Origin: Planctomycetia bacterium TMED53
Lineage (GTDB): Bacteria; Planctomycetota; UBA8108; UBA1146
Assembly (NCBI GenBank): GCA_002167285.1
Contig: NHDG01000094.1
Span: forward strand, 1-63,123
Direction of reading: 5' to 3'
Length of the DNA: 63,123 bases
Part shown: positions 27,908 through 36,089 of the stretch, in pieces
How the letters are laid out: each line of letters begins with the position of its first letter
Position numbering within the stretch: the stretch's first letter is position 1
Notes under the pieces: model-generated
What the model was told of the DNA's origin: nothing
The model's database searches: none
The model's input: the letters and a program-made list of their open reading frames with translations, nothing else
Program-made: the position numbers and the translations under genes

Positions 27908-29202
27908 GTTGGAGTGCTGATTCGACCACCCTCGAAAACGGAACCCTGAGAGAAAGGGTTGTCGAAAGGGTGCATTCCAGCGGAGCGAGAGTCGCTTTCT
28001 GTCATAAGACTGGTTATCTGCGTACCTACGCTTGTTTTGCCACTAACTTCGGTAGCATTGATGATCGCTACCGGATTGGTGGAGGTTCTGAAGTCGTTCT
28101 TCCTGATGGGGTTGCACACTTTCTCGAGCACAAGATGTTCGAAGGTGTGAATGAGGATGCTTTTCAGGAGTTCAGCAGGTTGGGTGCGAGTGCAAATGCA
28201 TTCACTGGATTTAATGGAACTTCTTATCTGTTTTCCTGCACCGATCGATTCTATGAATGTCTCGATCACTTGGTGAGGTTTGTGCAAGAGCCGCACTTCA
28301 CAGCAGAAAATGTCGAAAAAGAAAAAGGCATCATCGGCCAAGAGATTCGAATGTATGAAGATATGCCTGGCTGGCGAGTCTACTTCAACCTGCTCGAGGG
28401 AATGTATCAAAGTCACCCGGTCTCCAAAGATATCGCTGGTACGGAGGAGACGATCTCAGGAATCACAGCACCTCTACTCGATCGGTGTTGGGAAGCATTT
28501 TATCACCCTTCCAACATGATCCTCTTTGCGGTCGGTGATCAGTCTGAAGATGAGTTCTTTGATCATGCCGATCGCTTGCTGTCGGAAAAAGATTTGGGCC
28601 CAGCCCCCGACATTGAAAAGATTACGACCGCTGAAAATTTGGACGTCGCCAAGAGCCGAGTAGAACAATCGATGCAGGTGGGCCGATCAAAGCTTCTCTT
28701 CGGGTGGAAAGATGTTCATCCGGGCTTGAACGGGCCTGATTTGGTTCGCAAGGAATTGGTGACGGATCTGGTTCTCGAATGCGTCTTCGGGCAAAGCGGC
28801 GCACTCTTCGAGAAGTTGCAGGAAGCCAACCTTGTCGATGACTCATTCGGCGGCGGCTACATGATCTACGGCGATGTCGGACATTCGGCGATCGGCGGTG
28901 ATGTCGTTGATCCGGAAAAGGTCGTCGAAGTGATCAAGTCGGAGCTGCCCGGAGTCCTTTCACAAGGAATCGCCGAAGAAGATATCGATCGGCAGAGACG
29001 AGCTGCTACAGGACAGCTGCTAAAGAGTTTCAACTCCTTGGAGAACATTGCAGGCAGTTATTGCAGTTCCCGATTTATGGGAGCAGACCCCTTTGAGGTG
29101 GTTGACCTTCTGAGCAAAATTGAGCCCTCTGAAGTGGTTGATAGGCTCCAAGAGCATGTGCAGCCGGAAAGATTGGTCAGTTCAGTCATCACTCCTGCCT
29201 GA
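27904..29202 (+). CDS. M16 zinc metallopeptidase (YmfH-like)
   Basis: A 432-residue M16 peptidase with the inverted zinc motif HFLEH in DGVAHFLEHKMFEG and the downstream glutamate region NGTSYLFSC/EKEKGIIGQEIRMYEDMPG. No signal peptide is visible, so a cytoplasmic role such as peptide turnover is more likely than secretion. Translation is coupled to the inactive homologue (ATGA overlap), so a heterodimer of inactive and active subunits is expected from the family. Confidence 0.9.
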   Translation: MSWSADSTTLENGTLRERVVERVHSSGARVAFCHKTGYLRTYACFATNFGSIDDRYRIGGGSEVVLPDGVAHFLEHKMFEGVNEDAFQEFSRLGASANAFTGFNGTSYLFSCTDRFYECLDHLVRFVQEPHFTAENVEKEKGIIGQEIRMYEDMPGWRVYFNLLEGMYQSHPVSKDIAGTEETISGITAPLLDRCWEAFYHPSNMILFAVGDQSEDEFFDHADRLLSEKDLGPAPDIEKITTAENLDVAKSRVEQSMQVGRSKLLFGWKDVHPGLNGPDLVRKELVTDLVLECVFGQSGALFEKLQEANLVDDSFGGGYMIYGDVGHSAIGGDVVDPEKVVEVIKSELPGVLSQGIAEEDIDRQRRAATGQLLKSFNSLENIAGSYCSSRFMGADPFEVVDLLSKIEPSEVVDRLQEHVQPERLVSSVITPA

Positions 29203-29283
29203 CAGTGAATCTGTTCTTTGCTATCTTTTGACGCGAGCAGCAGCCGTAAAAAAATTCAAAACAGGAATTTGGTGGGGAGCAGT

Positions 29284-30846
29284 ATGGCACAGCACTGGAA
29301 AATTCTGGTTTGGCTCATTGCTGGAGTCTTCGTCGGTTTAGCCCTTCAACAGCTTACGGATGCCCCTGGATCGATAGGGGCAAAGCTGGGCGTCGAATCT
29401 GACGGAGTTGTGGTGGTGCGCTCGATTTCAAAAGAACTGACCCCCAAGGGACGAGCTTCTGCTGAAAGACTGCGTGTTGGAGATCAGATTCGTAGCATCG
29501 TCCTCAATGCTGGCATGGAGGACGAAGCCAGTTTGGAGAGTGTCTCGAGCCCTGAAGAAGTCACCGGTTTTCTTTCGGCGGCCGGAGCGGGAGGGGTTGC
29601 AAGTATCACACTGACAGATGGAACTGTCCGTAGTTGTCAGGTGGTCTTGGATCCCGGTTCCGATCGCTCCAGATGGCTTTATCCCTTTGTTTTCCTCGCC
29701 GACATTTTTATGCGACTCCTCAAAATGTTGATCATGCCATTGGTCTTCACTTCCATCGTGACAGGGGTTGCTGGCCTGGGCGGAGGAGAGGACTTTGGCC
29801 GATTGGGTCGTAGGACCTTTGGTTATTACATCACGACTTCTTTCTTGGCAGTGGGATTGGGTTTGATTCTGGTCAATCTGATCCGTCCCGGTGACGGAGC
29901 TCAATTGGGTCTCTCCACCCAAGCTCAAATTGGTCAAGAGTCGGAAAATTGGCTCGATATCCTGCGCAGGATGGTTCCGGAAAATGTCTTCGATGCATTT
30001 ACCGGTAACGGCAATATGCTGCAGGTGATTTTCTTTGCATTGCTCTTCGGCTTTTTCATCACTCGTGCTCCAGAAAAGCCGAGAAAGATATTGTCTGATC
30101 TGCTCGATTCGGCATTTCAGGTCGTCATGTTGATGGCCTCTTGGGTGATGAAGCTGGTTCCATATGGAGTCTTTTGTTTGCTGGTGAAGGTGGTCGGCGA
30201 AACGGGCTTCGATGTTTTCATTCCTTTGAGCACCTACATGTTGACAGTCTTCCTGGCGCTGGTGATCCACGCGGGTGTGGTGTTGCCGTTGCTGTTGAGC
30301 ATCGTCGGCAGAGTTTCACCACTGAAGTGGTTCAGGGCGATGAGTCCGGTTCTGATGACTGCATTCTCGACCTCCTCTTCTTCGCTGACATTGCCGACTA
30401 CCCTCAATACCCTTAAAAGCAGAGGCAAGGTATCCAACAAAACCAGTTCATTCGTCGCGCCATTGGGAGCAACTGTCAATATGGATGGCACCGCTCTCTA
30501 CGAGTGCATCGGAGTCGTCTTCCTAGCGCAGTACTATGCTTCGACAGGCGATTACGCCCTGACCTTCGGATCACAACTTACGGTGGTGATGGCAGCATTC
30601 CTTGCTTCCATCGGTGCCGCTGGAATTCCGTCGGCAGGCTTGATCATGATGCTGACGATCCTCAGTGCGCTGAATTTGCCTTTGGAGGGTGCGGCCCTAT
30701 TGTTGGCGGTCGATCGTCCTCTCGATATGTGCCGTACGATGGTCAATGTATGGAGCGATACGGTGGGATCCGCCATCGTCGCCACTCGCGAGGGTGAAAC
30801 CGGCTTGGGAGATTTTGAAACACCGCAACAGGCGGCAGAGAGCTGA
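29284..30846 (+). CDS. Dicarboxylate/amino acid:cation symporter with a PDZ-like insert
   Basis: A 520-residue SDF/glutamate-transporter family protein (GltP/DctA type). TM1 is residues 5-23. Residues 33-122 form an extra soluble module whose GVVVVRSISKE and AERLRVGDQIRSI resemble a PDZ domain. The transporter core resumes at about 131 with FMRLLKMLIMPLVFTSIVTGV, followed by the serine-rich hairpin TSSSSLTLPTT and the NMDGTALY motif. Ordinary SDF proteins are about 400-440 residues and have no such insert. ATG 29284 has a GGTGGGGA site; the frame extends upstream without conservation. The substrate is not predictable. Confidence 0.88.
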   Translation: MAQHWKILVWLIAGVFVGLALQQLTDAPGSIGAKLGVESDGVVVVRSISKELTPKGRASAERLRVGDQIRSIVLNAGMEDEASLESVSSPEEVTGFLSAAGAGGVASITLTDGTVRSCQVVLDPGSDRSRWLYPFVFLADIFMRLLKMLIMPLVFTSIVTGVAGLGGGEDFGRLGRRTFGYYITTSFLAVGLGLILVNLIRPGDGAQLGLSTQAQIGQESENWLDILRRMVPENVFDAFTGNGNMLQVIFFALLFGFFITRAPEKPRKILSDLLDSAFQVVMLMASWVMKLVPYGVFCLLVKVVGETGFDVFIPLSTYMLTVFLALVIHAGVVLPLLLSIVGRVSPLKWFRAMSPVLMTAFSTSSSSLTLPTTLNTLKSRGKVSNKTSSFVAPLGATVNMDGTALYECIGVVFLAQYYASTGDYALTFGSQLTVVMAAFLASIGAAGIPSAGLIMMLTILSALNLPLEGAALLLAVDRPLDMCRTMVNVWSDTVGSAIVATREGETGLGDFETPQQAAES

Positions 30847-30927
30847 TCGCATCCGATCGACTCGCCCCGGCATGGAAGAGCATGGTATGCTTTTCTCGGT
30901 AAGATTAGAGCAAGGAAGGATCGCACC

Positions 30928-31494
30928 ATGGGAGTACCCGCAACACAACTGAGGGTTGGCCAGGTCATCAACTTTGAGGACGATCTCTGGGTTTGTGTCA
31001 AGCTTGAGCAGAAGAAGCTCTCCAAAGGCGGAGGTGCGGTTCAGGCCAAGCTCAAGAATCTCCAGCGCGGTGATCACATCACCCATCGCTTTCGCTCTGC
31101 GGACAAAGTGGAGACGGCATTCCTCGATAAGAAAAATTGTGAATACCTCTATCCAGAAGGTGAAAATTTCGTCTTCATGGATACAGAGGATTATGAGCAG
31201 TACCAGTTACACAACGACTTCGTCGGCGACCTGATGCCGTTCGTTAAGCACAATGAACATGTCACTGTGACATTCTATGAAGAGAAACCGGTATCGGTGG
31301 ATCTTCCCCCTGCGGTGGTTTTGCAGATTGCAGAAACTGAGCCAGGATTCAAAGGGGATAGCGTCAACAACGTCTACAAACCAGCGAAGCTTGAGACCGG
31401 TTTGGAAGTGAAGATCCCTAACCACGTCAATGAGGGGGATCTGGTTAAGATTTCCACGGAGACCGGTGATTTCATCGAGCGGGTCAAAGCCTGA
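30928..31494 (+). CDS. efp: Translation elongation factor P
   Basis: Relieves ribosome stalling at polyproline. The 188-residue three-domain protein has normal length and ends with the KIPNHVNEGDLVKISTETGDFIER pattern. The tip loop that normally reads PGKGGA is here KLSKGGGAVQ, keeping a lysine (K33) at the modifiable position but replacing the preceding Pro-Gly with Leu-Ser. No modification gene (epmA, earP or similar) is in the window, so the modification type is unknown. An AAGGAAGGA site precedes ATG. It ends at an intrinsic terminator. Confidence 0.93.
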   Translation: MGVPATQLRVGQVINFEDDLWVCVKLEQKKLSKGGGAVQAKLKNLQRGDHITHRFRSADKVETAFLDKKNCEYLYPEGENFVFMDTEDYEQYQLHNDFVGDLMPFVKHNEHVTVTFYEEKPVSVDLPPAVVLQIAETEPGFKGDSVNNVYKPAKLETGLEVKIPNHVNEGDLVKISTETGDFIERVKA

Positions 31495-31527
31495 AGGCTG
31501 CTCCGTTTACCGCTGATATCGATCAGG

Positions 31528-31567
31528 AAAACCTCGTCAGGTCGTTAGTGACCTGTCGAGGTTTTTT
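31528..31567. terminator. Bidirectional intrinsic terminator
   Basis: AAAACCTCG (31528-31536) pairs with CGAGGTTTT (31557-31565), and inside it CAGGTC (31538-31543) pairs with GACCTG (31550-31555). A T-run follows on the plus strand (to 31567), and the A residues at the left arm give a T-run on the minus strand. It sits between convergent efp and the uracil-DNA glycosylase-like gene, overlapping the stop codon of the latter. Confidence 0.85.
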
Positions 31568-32205
31568 CGTAGGGCTCTCATTCCGGTGCAAAACTTCTTT
31601 TGTCCGCCCATCGATGGATGACGGATGTAACCCGCTTCGATCCCCAAGTTGGCGAGGGTTTGCTGCGACACTCTACCGATGGCGTGGACGCTGGCAGCAG
31701 GAAAGAGATCGATAAACAACTTGAGAATCTCTTCTCCAATGCGTTCCTCTTCACGGCGCGGTTTCCTGTTGCTGAGAGGGCTGCCGGGCTTGAAGGGGTG
31801 CCAAGGGACCGCATTCCACAGAACCAGGCGTGGATCTCCAGCGATCTCACCCCAGACGATGGTTGCAGATCTTTCCTTGTAGGGCTTATCCGCTTTGGAA
31901 GATCGTTTCATGGGGCGACCTTTTGCCCAATCGAGGCATTCTGGGCCTTGGATCAGGTTTTCTCCGGTGAATGGGATTCCAGTGAAACGACACCCTGCCC
32001 AACCCGCGGCTTCGCCAACGAGAACCGCTTCAGCATTTTCGTGGGCGAGGAGGTATTGGCGCAAATTGCCTCGGCGAATCGCTGCGGCATCGGCGAGATC
32101 TAACTCGCGGTCGACCTGACGCCAAGGATTGAAGAGAGTCTCGGGCGATTCCCCTGAAATTTTGCGCAAGAATCGATCGACTGATCTTCTGAAATCAGCG
32201 GGCAT
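31537..32205 (-). CDS. Uracil-DNA glycosylase superfamily protein
   Basis: A 222-residue protein of the UDG superfamily. Motif A is VLVGEAAGWAGCRFTGIPFT, the central strand is VLWNAVPWHPF, and the C-terminal HPSMGGQ replaces the usual HPS loop. There is no obvious four-cysteine cluster, so it is not a typical family 4 enzyme; lesion specificity is unresolved. It is the last of a minus-strand trio with an amidinotransferase and mutY, overlapping the former by 11 nt. The mutY link supports a base-excision repair role. Confidence 0.8.
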   Translation of the reverse strand: MPADFRRSVDRFLRKISGESPETLFNPWRQVDRELDLADAAAIRRGNLRQYLLAHENAEAVLVGEAAGWAGCRFTGIPFTGENLIQGPECLDWAKGRPMKRSSKADKPYKERSATIVWGEIAGDPRLVLWNAVPWHPFKPGSPLSNRKPRREEERIGEEILKLFIDLFPAASVHAIGRVSQQTLANLGIEAGYIRHPSMGGQKKFCTGMRALRKNLDRSLTT

Positions 32206-33097
32206 TTCGAATCTCCTGTCTCATGCAAAAGACGCTACCTCCGGACTTGAGGAACTCCCCAGTATCCAGCTCTCGTGGATGGAAGCCAGCGGCTTCCAAT
32301 CGGCGTGAAGTGATGGGAGTGCCACTGGTGATGAAGACATGTTTTCCATCAGGACACCACATATTTCCAGCGAGTCTCCCTTCCGCCTCAGCAGAATCGA
32401 CTTCAATCAACCGCTCAAACGCTGCACTGAGGAGGTGGAGACCTTCCTCTGTGAATGCTTCCTTGACGAAGGCGGCTGTCGAGCCATCGAGCAATGCGAG
32501 TGCAGTGTCGAGGTGGTAGTAACGTGGATCGCTGAGTTTCAAGAGGGCAATGTCGAGTTGTAAAATCTCTCCGGCGGCGAGATGTCCTTCGATTTCACTG
32601 CGTGGGCCGACTCCGCACCATAGCAGCGGTCGTTCTAAATCCCTGAGGGTGTCACCATTCCCTTCCCAGGAAGTGATCGCTGCGGGTAACTCTTCACAAA
32701 CGATTCCATAGTTCTCAAAGGCGCTGCGATGAAATTCACTCTCGGGGATGCGATTGGGATGGTTCATGCGCCCCAGGATGACTCTCGGCCTTCCTGATCT
32801 GTCCGAGGTGCTCAATGAAGGATTGGCGGTGAAGACCGCATCGACCTGTTCTGGGGCGGGGTCTATTTCTAGAACATCGAGACCGATATCGCGGATTGAA
32901 GTGCAGAATCTATTCCACTGATCCATGGCTATTTCAATATCGATGCTTCCGATTTGGCCTTCCATGTGGGCATTGCGGACGTCAGTGATCGCAAAGTGGC
33001 AAGGTGGCCCAACGAGAACCGCTTTTACCTTTCCCGGTGGAGAGTCTCCGACCAGCGGGTTTTCCAGCCAATCTTCAACACTACGAATGCATTTCAT
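32195..33097 (-). CDS. Amidinotransferase-fold protein (DDAH/arginine deiminase-like)
   Basis: A 300-residue protein of the pentein fold. It has VDAVFTANP (85-93), the acidic WEGNGDTL (144-151), YYHLDTALALL with catalytic histidine H195 and KSGGSVFCM with catalytic cysteine C291, so the triad is complete. This matches dimethylargininase-type or related guanidino-group hydrolases; the substrate is not known. ATG 33097 follows GAAGGAAT and is preferred. The start overlaps the end of mutY by 17 nt and the stop overlaps the glycosylase start by 11 nt, so the three are co-transcribed. Confidence 0.8.
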   Translation of the reverse strand: MKCIRSVEDWLENPLVGDSPPGKVKAVLVGPPCHFAITDVRNAHMEGQIGSIDIEIAMDQWNRFCTSIRDIGLDVLEIDPAPEQVDAVFTANPSLSTSDRSGRPRVILGRMNHPNRIPESEFHRSAFENYGIVCEELPAAITSWEGNGDTLRDLERPLLWCGVGPRSEIEGHLAAGEILQLDIALLKLSDPRYYHLDTALALLDGSTAAFVKEAFTEEGLHLLSAAFERLIEVDSAEAEGRLAGNMWCPDGKHVFITSGTPITSRRLEAAGFHPRELDTGEFLKSGGSVFCMRQEIRNAR

Positions 33098-34193
33098 CGG
33101 TGATTCCTTCAGCATGATCGCCAATAGAAGCGTTGCTCAGGAGAGGCATGATGCTCTCGATCGCTTTTCTGTGCAGAACTGGCAACTTACCAGCTGCATG
33201 AGGAACAATTTTTTTCACATCTTCGGGGATAGGCCCACACCAACGGCAGAGGATCGGCTGAACTTCCAGTTGGCGATGGGTGATGCTGTGTCGATAGGGA
33301 TCCCCGTATCCGAGGATCTCCTGTAGGGGGATGGTTCGTTCTTTCAATTCCCTCTTCAACGCCTGCTCGATATTACCGTCAGGCTGTGTGACTCTTGAAA
33401 GAATCGGCCCTCGATGCCCCTTTAGGAGTTCAGTATTCCCTGGGAAGAGTAGTAACTCTTCTCCGCAGATAAAGAGAGCGCTGATCCACTGCTGCTTTTC
33501 GATGGGACGTCGCTTTTTCGGTTGCGGCCAGCGGTGGGGATCACCACTGGCATAAGCGTTGCAATCTTCTGCGATGGGGCAATTCTCGCAATCTGGATTT
33601 CGCGGAGTACAGACTTTACGGCCGAGATCCATGACTGCTTGGTTGTGGTCGCCAGGTTGATCTGTGCAAAGCCAAGTGTTGGCGATTTGACGAAGCTGAA
33701 CTTTTGTATCGCCCTTCCGAGGATCACCGGAGAGGGTTTGGTGCCTGCAAATGACACGTTCAACATTGCCATCGATGACAGCGAGATTTTTGCCAAATGC
33801 GATGCTACAGATTGCTGCAGTGGTGTACTCACCGATGCCGGGAAGAGATCGGATTTCTTCAGGGTCTTCTGGAAACTGGCCAGCGTGATCGGTCATCACT
33901 TGTCTGGCAGCTCGGTGTAGATTTCGCCCTCGGGAGTAGTATCCCAGTCCTGCCCAGTCCTCCAGGACCGCTTCCTCATCTGCAGCCGCAAGCGCTTTGA
34001 TATCCGGGTAGTGGGCCATGAATTTATGCCAATAAGGGATGACGGTACTGATTTGGGTCTGCTGAAGCATCACTTCGGAGAGCCAAATTCCGTAAGGATC
34101 GCCGCAGCCACGCCACGGCATTTCGTCCTGATTTGCGGAATACCAGCCCAATAGCCGTTTGGGGACGGGTGGTGTCATTCCCATATCATTCAT
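33081..34193 (-). CDS. mutY: A/G-specific adenine DNA glycosylase
   Basis: Removes adenine mispaired with 8-oxoguanine. The 370-residue protein has the catalytic glutamate E40 in SEVMLQQTQ, helix-hairpin-helix LPGIGEYTTAAI (117-128), catalytic D141 in VIDGNVERV, and the iron-sulfur loop C195-X6-C202-X2-C205-X5-C211. The C-terminal third (from about 240) corresponds to the MutT-like domain that senses 8-oxoG. Start choice among ATG 34193, 34184 and 34178 is not certain; the frame itself is open to 34310. It is divergent from aroC. Confidence 0.93.
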   Translation of the reverse strand: MNDMGMTPPVPKRLLGWYSANQDEMPWRGCGDPYGIWLSEVMLQQTQISTVIPYWHKFMAHYPDIKALAAADEEAVLEDWAGLGYYSRGRNLHRAARQVMTDHAGQFPEDPEEIRSLPGIGEYTTAAICSIAFGKNLAVIDGNVERVICRHQTLSGDPRKGDTKVQLRQIANTWLCTDQPGDHNQAVMDLGRKVCTPRNPDCENCPIAEDCNAYASGDPHRWPQPKKRRPIEKQQWISALFICGEELLLFPGNTELLKGHRGPILSRVTQPDGNIEQALKRELKERTIPLQEILGYGDPYRHSITHRQLEVQPILCRWCGPIPEDVKKIVPHAAGKLPVLHRKAIESIMPLLSNASIGDHAEGITDEMHS

Positions 34194-34256
34194 AGATCTT
34201 CGCCAGTCCTGTTCATGTTGTTGGCAATGGTCTCCAGATTGACTAAATTCCATGTC

Positions 34257-35351
34257 ATGAGCAATACCTTCGGCGAGTACCTTCGCATTACTACTTGGGG
34301 AGAATCCCACGGTCCGGGAATCGGTGTGGTTGTGGATGGCCTCCCAGCAGGGCTGCCAGTCACACCTCAGTTGCTACAGCAGCAGTTGAAGAGACGGCGT
34401 CCAGGTGGGAGCTTGGCCTCACCACGAAAAGAGCCAGACGAACCTATGATCTTGTCGGGAGTCTACGAGGGTAAAACTTTGGGCACGCCCGTCTCGATCT
34501 ACATCGAGAGCAGTGATGTTCGATCTGCAGATTACGAATCATTGGCAGAGATCTATCGCCCCGGACATGCAGATTTCACGACCGAAGCACGCTATGGCCA
34601 TCGGGATCCCCGCGGCGGTGGAAGAGCGAGTGCTCGAGAAACTGCTGCCCGTGTTGCGGCGGGAGCTATCGCTGCGGAGTTTTTGCGCCTCGAGCACGGA
34701 ATTGAAATCGTTGGCTGGGTTTCGGAAGTTGCGGGACAGCGATCTCCAGTCGATTTGGAGACTGTGACAGTTGAGCAGGTCGATCAGAATGTGGTTCGTT
34801 GTCCCGATGAAGCCTCCGCGACTCGCTTCGCAGACGCCATCTCGAGAGCTCGCGATGAAGGCGAGAGTCTGGGCGGCTGGGTGGGCGTCGTTGCTAGAGG
34901 AGTCCCTGCAGGTTGGGGAGATCCAGTCTTCGGTAAGTTGAAGGCATGGATCGGCCAAGCGATGCTTTCAATCCCGGCGACGGTCGCCCTTGAGATCGGG
35001 GATGGTTTTGCAGCAACGAGCAGAACTGGTAGTGAAAACAATGATTCCTTTGGCGTTTCAGAAGCTGGAGAAGTCAGCCCTGTCACCAATCGCAGTGGAG
35101 GAATGTTGGGTGGGATCTCCAGCGGTGCGCCAGTGTGGCTCAGGGTCGGGTTCAAACCGACTTCGACGGTGCTCAAATCTCAGGATTCCGTCAATAAGAC
35201 TGGCGAAAAGGTAAAGTTTTCGGGCACCGGCCGGCATGATCCTTGTGTTTTGCCGCGGGCTGTGCCCATCGTTGAATCGATGCTGGCATTGGTTTTAGCG
35301 GATCGCCTTCTCGCTAGAAGATCACTGCCGCCATTCGAAGGGCGTGAATGA
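34257..35351 (+). CDS. aroC: Chorismate synthase
   Basis: Final step of the shikimate pathway, making chorismate with reduced FMN. The 364-residue protein starts with NTFGEYLRITTWGESHGPGIG and has RPGHADFT, RHGDPRGGGRASARET-type sequence, GEVSPVTNRSGGMLGGISSG and the C-terminal RHDPCVLPRAVPIVES. ATG 34257 is the family start; the longer frame from 34215 is not conserved. Its TGA overlaps the ATG of the AhpD-like selenoprotein candidate (ATGA at 35348), so translation of the two is probably coupled. Confidence 0.97.
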   Translation: MSNTFGEYLRITTWGESHGPGIGVVVDGLPAGLPVTPQLLQQQLKRRRPGGSLASPRKEPDEPMILSGVYEGKTLGTPVSIYIESSDVRSADYESLAEIYRPGHADFTTEARYGHRDPRGGGRASARETAARVAAGAIAAEFLRLEHGIEIVGWVSEVAGQRSPVDLETVTVEQVDQNVVRCPDEASATRFADAISRARDEGESLGGWVGVVARGVPAGWGDPVFGKLKAWIGQAMLSIPATVALEIGDGFAATSRTGSENNDSFGVSEAGEVSPVTNRSGGMLGGISSGAPVWLRVGFKPTSTVLKSQDSVNKTGEKVKFSGTGRHDPCVLPRAVPIVESMLALVLADRLLARRSLPPFEGRE

Positions 35352-35914
35352 TGTCTTGGATACGCCAGGGGAATCCCACAGACGAGCCTGGGGGGTTATT
35401 AGATCAAGTTTATTCGGCGGCGAAGACGAGGGCTGGTGACGTCGCAGAGATCCTCAAAGTGATGTCTTTGCGCCCAGATCTTTTGCAGTCCTTTATGCAA
35501 TTTTACGTTCAACTGATGAAGGGCCCCGGTGCCCTGACTACCGCTGAGCGCGAGTGGATCGCTGTATTGACCAGCGAGGCCAATAACTGCCATTACTGAA
35601 TCGAGTCCCACCTCAGAGATCTCGCTGCTCAAGAGGGTGGTGATCTTCTGGCTCGGTCGGTTCGGTCGAGTGAAGATTCAGGTGTCGTAGAAGTGAGTGA
35701 CAAAATGTCAGCTCTACGCAACTTCGTTTTAAAAATCGCCAAGCTCTCAGAGGCGACCTCCGAGGAGGATCTTCAGTTGCTTAGGGATCATGGATTTTCC
35801 GATGAGCAGATTCTCGAGGTGATCCATGTCGTTGGGTTTTTCTGCCATATCAACAGGGTTGCTGAGGCCACCGGAGTAGACCTGGAGTCATGGATGAAGC
35901 CCTATGAGCCCTAG
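35348..35914 (+). CDS. AhpD-like peroxidase-related protein, candidate selenoprotein (in-frame TGA as Sec84)
   Basis: The frame is interrupted by one TGA at 35597-35599 and then stays open to 35914, giving 188 residues. The first 83 end in SEANNCHY, and translation past the TGA gives IESHLRDLA. In the AhpD/carboxymuconolactone decarboxylase-like family ('uncharacterised peroxidase-related enzyme') this site reads E-...-C-X2-C-X3-H. Here C81, the TGA (84) and H88 fall exactly at C, C and H, so selenocysteine giving C-X2-U is the simplest reading. The C-terminal half (residues 110-188) is a normal family sequence. AhpD-like Sec proteins are known from marine metagenome surveys. A hairpin follows the TGA (35614-35650). 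Alternatives are a nonsense mutation or a sequence error. It overlaps aroC by ATGA. Confidence 0.85.
35614..35650 (+). promoter_or_regulatory. Candidate SECIS hairpin of the AhpD-like gene
   Basis: CAGAGATC (35614-35621) pairs with GATCTTCTG (35642-35650), leaving one bulged T, starting 14 nt after the TGA. Inside, GCTGCTC (35624-35630) can pair with GGGTGGT (35635-35641) using several G-T wobbles, leaving loop AAGA 31 nt after the TGA. A bulged U and this distance fit bacterial SECIS elements. The apical loop does not show the usual GGU, and an alternative fold pairs CCACCTC (35608-35614) with GAGGGTGG (35633-35640), so this is weaker than the second element. Confidence 0.5.
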
Positions 35915-36089
35915 AGGGCGGCTGGGTGCTTAATAGCGCCTGTATGCAGATCTTCGGCGTGAAGAATGATTGCGCCTGAAATAGGCACTCGCCTGCGTTA
36001 CCATGGGAATAGGCCCTTGAGATTGGAATCATGGAACTCCGGATATTAGCCGGATCGTTTACCAGCCAGTCTTTTTGAAGGAGAACCTG
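35915..36089 (+). other. Intergenic region between the two selenoprotein candidates
   Basis: This 175-nt gap separates the AhpD-like gene from the membrane coiled-coil gene. No T-run terminator was seen. GAAGGAG at 36077-36083 serves ATG 36090. Confidence 0.4.

Noticed and set aside
29428-30270. 280-residue antisense frame opposite the SDF transporter
   Set aside because: It is a shadow of a strongly coding plus-strand gene and has no family motif.
35597-35599. Whole-genome reassignment of TGA to Trp or Gly
   Set aside because: Many genes here end in TGA with a normal next start (aroC, NHL, moeA and others), so TGA is a functional stop.
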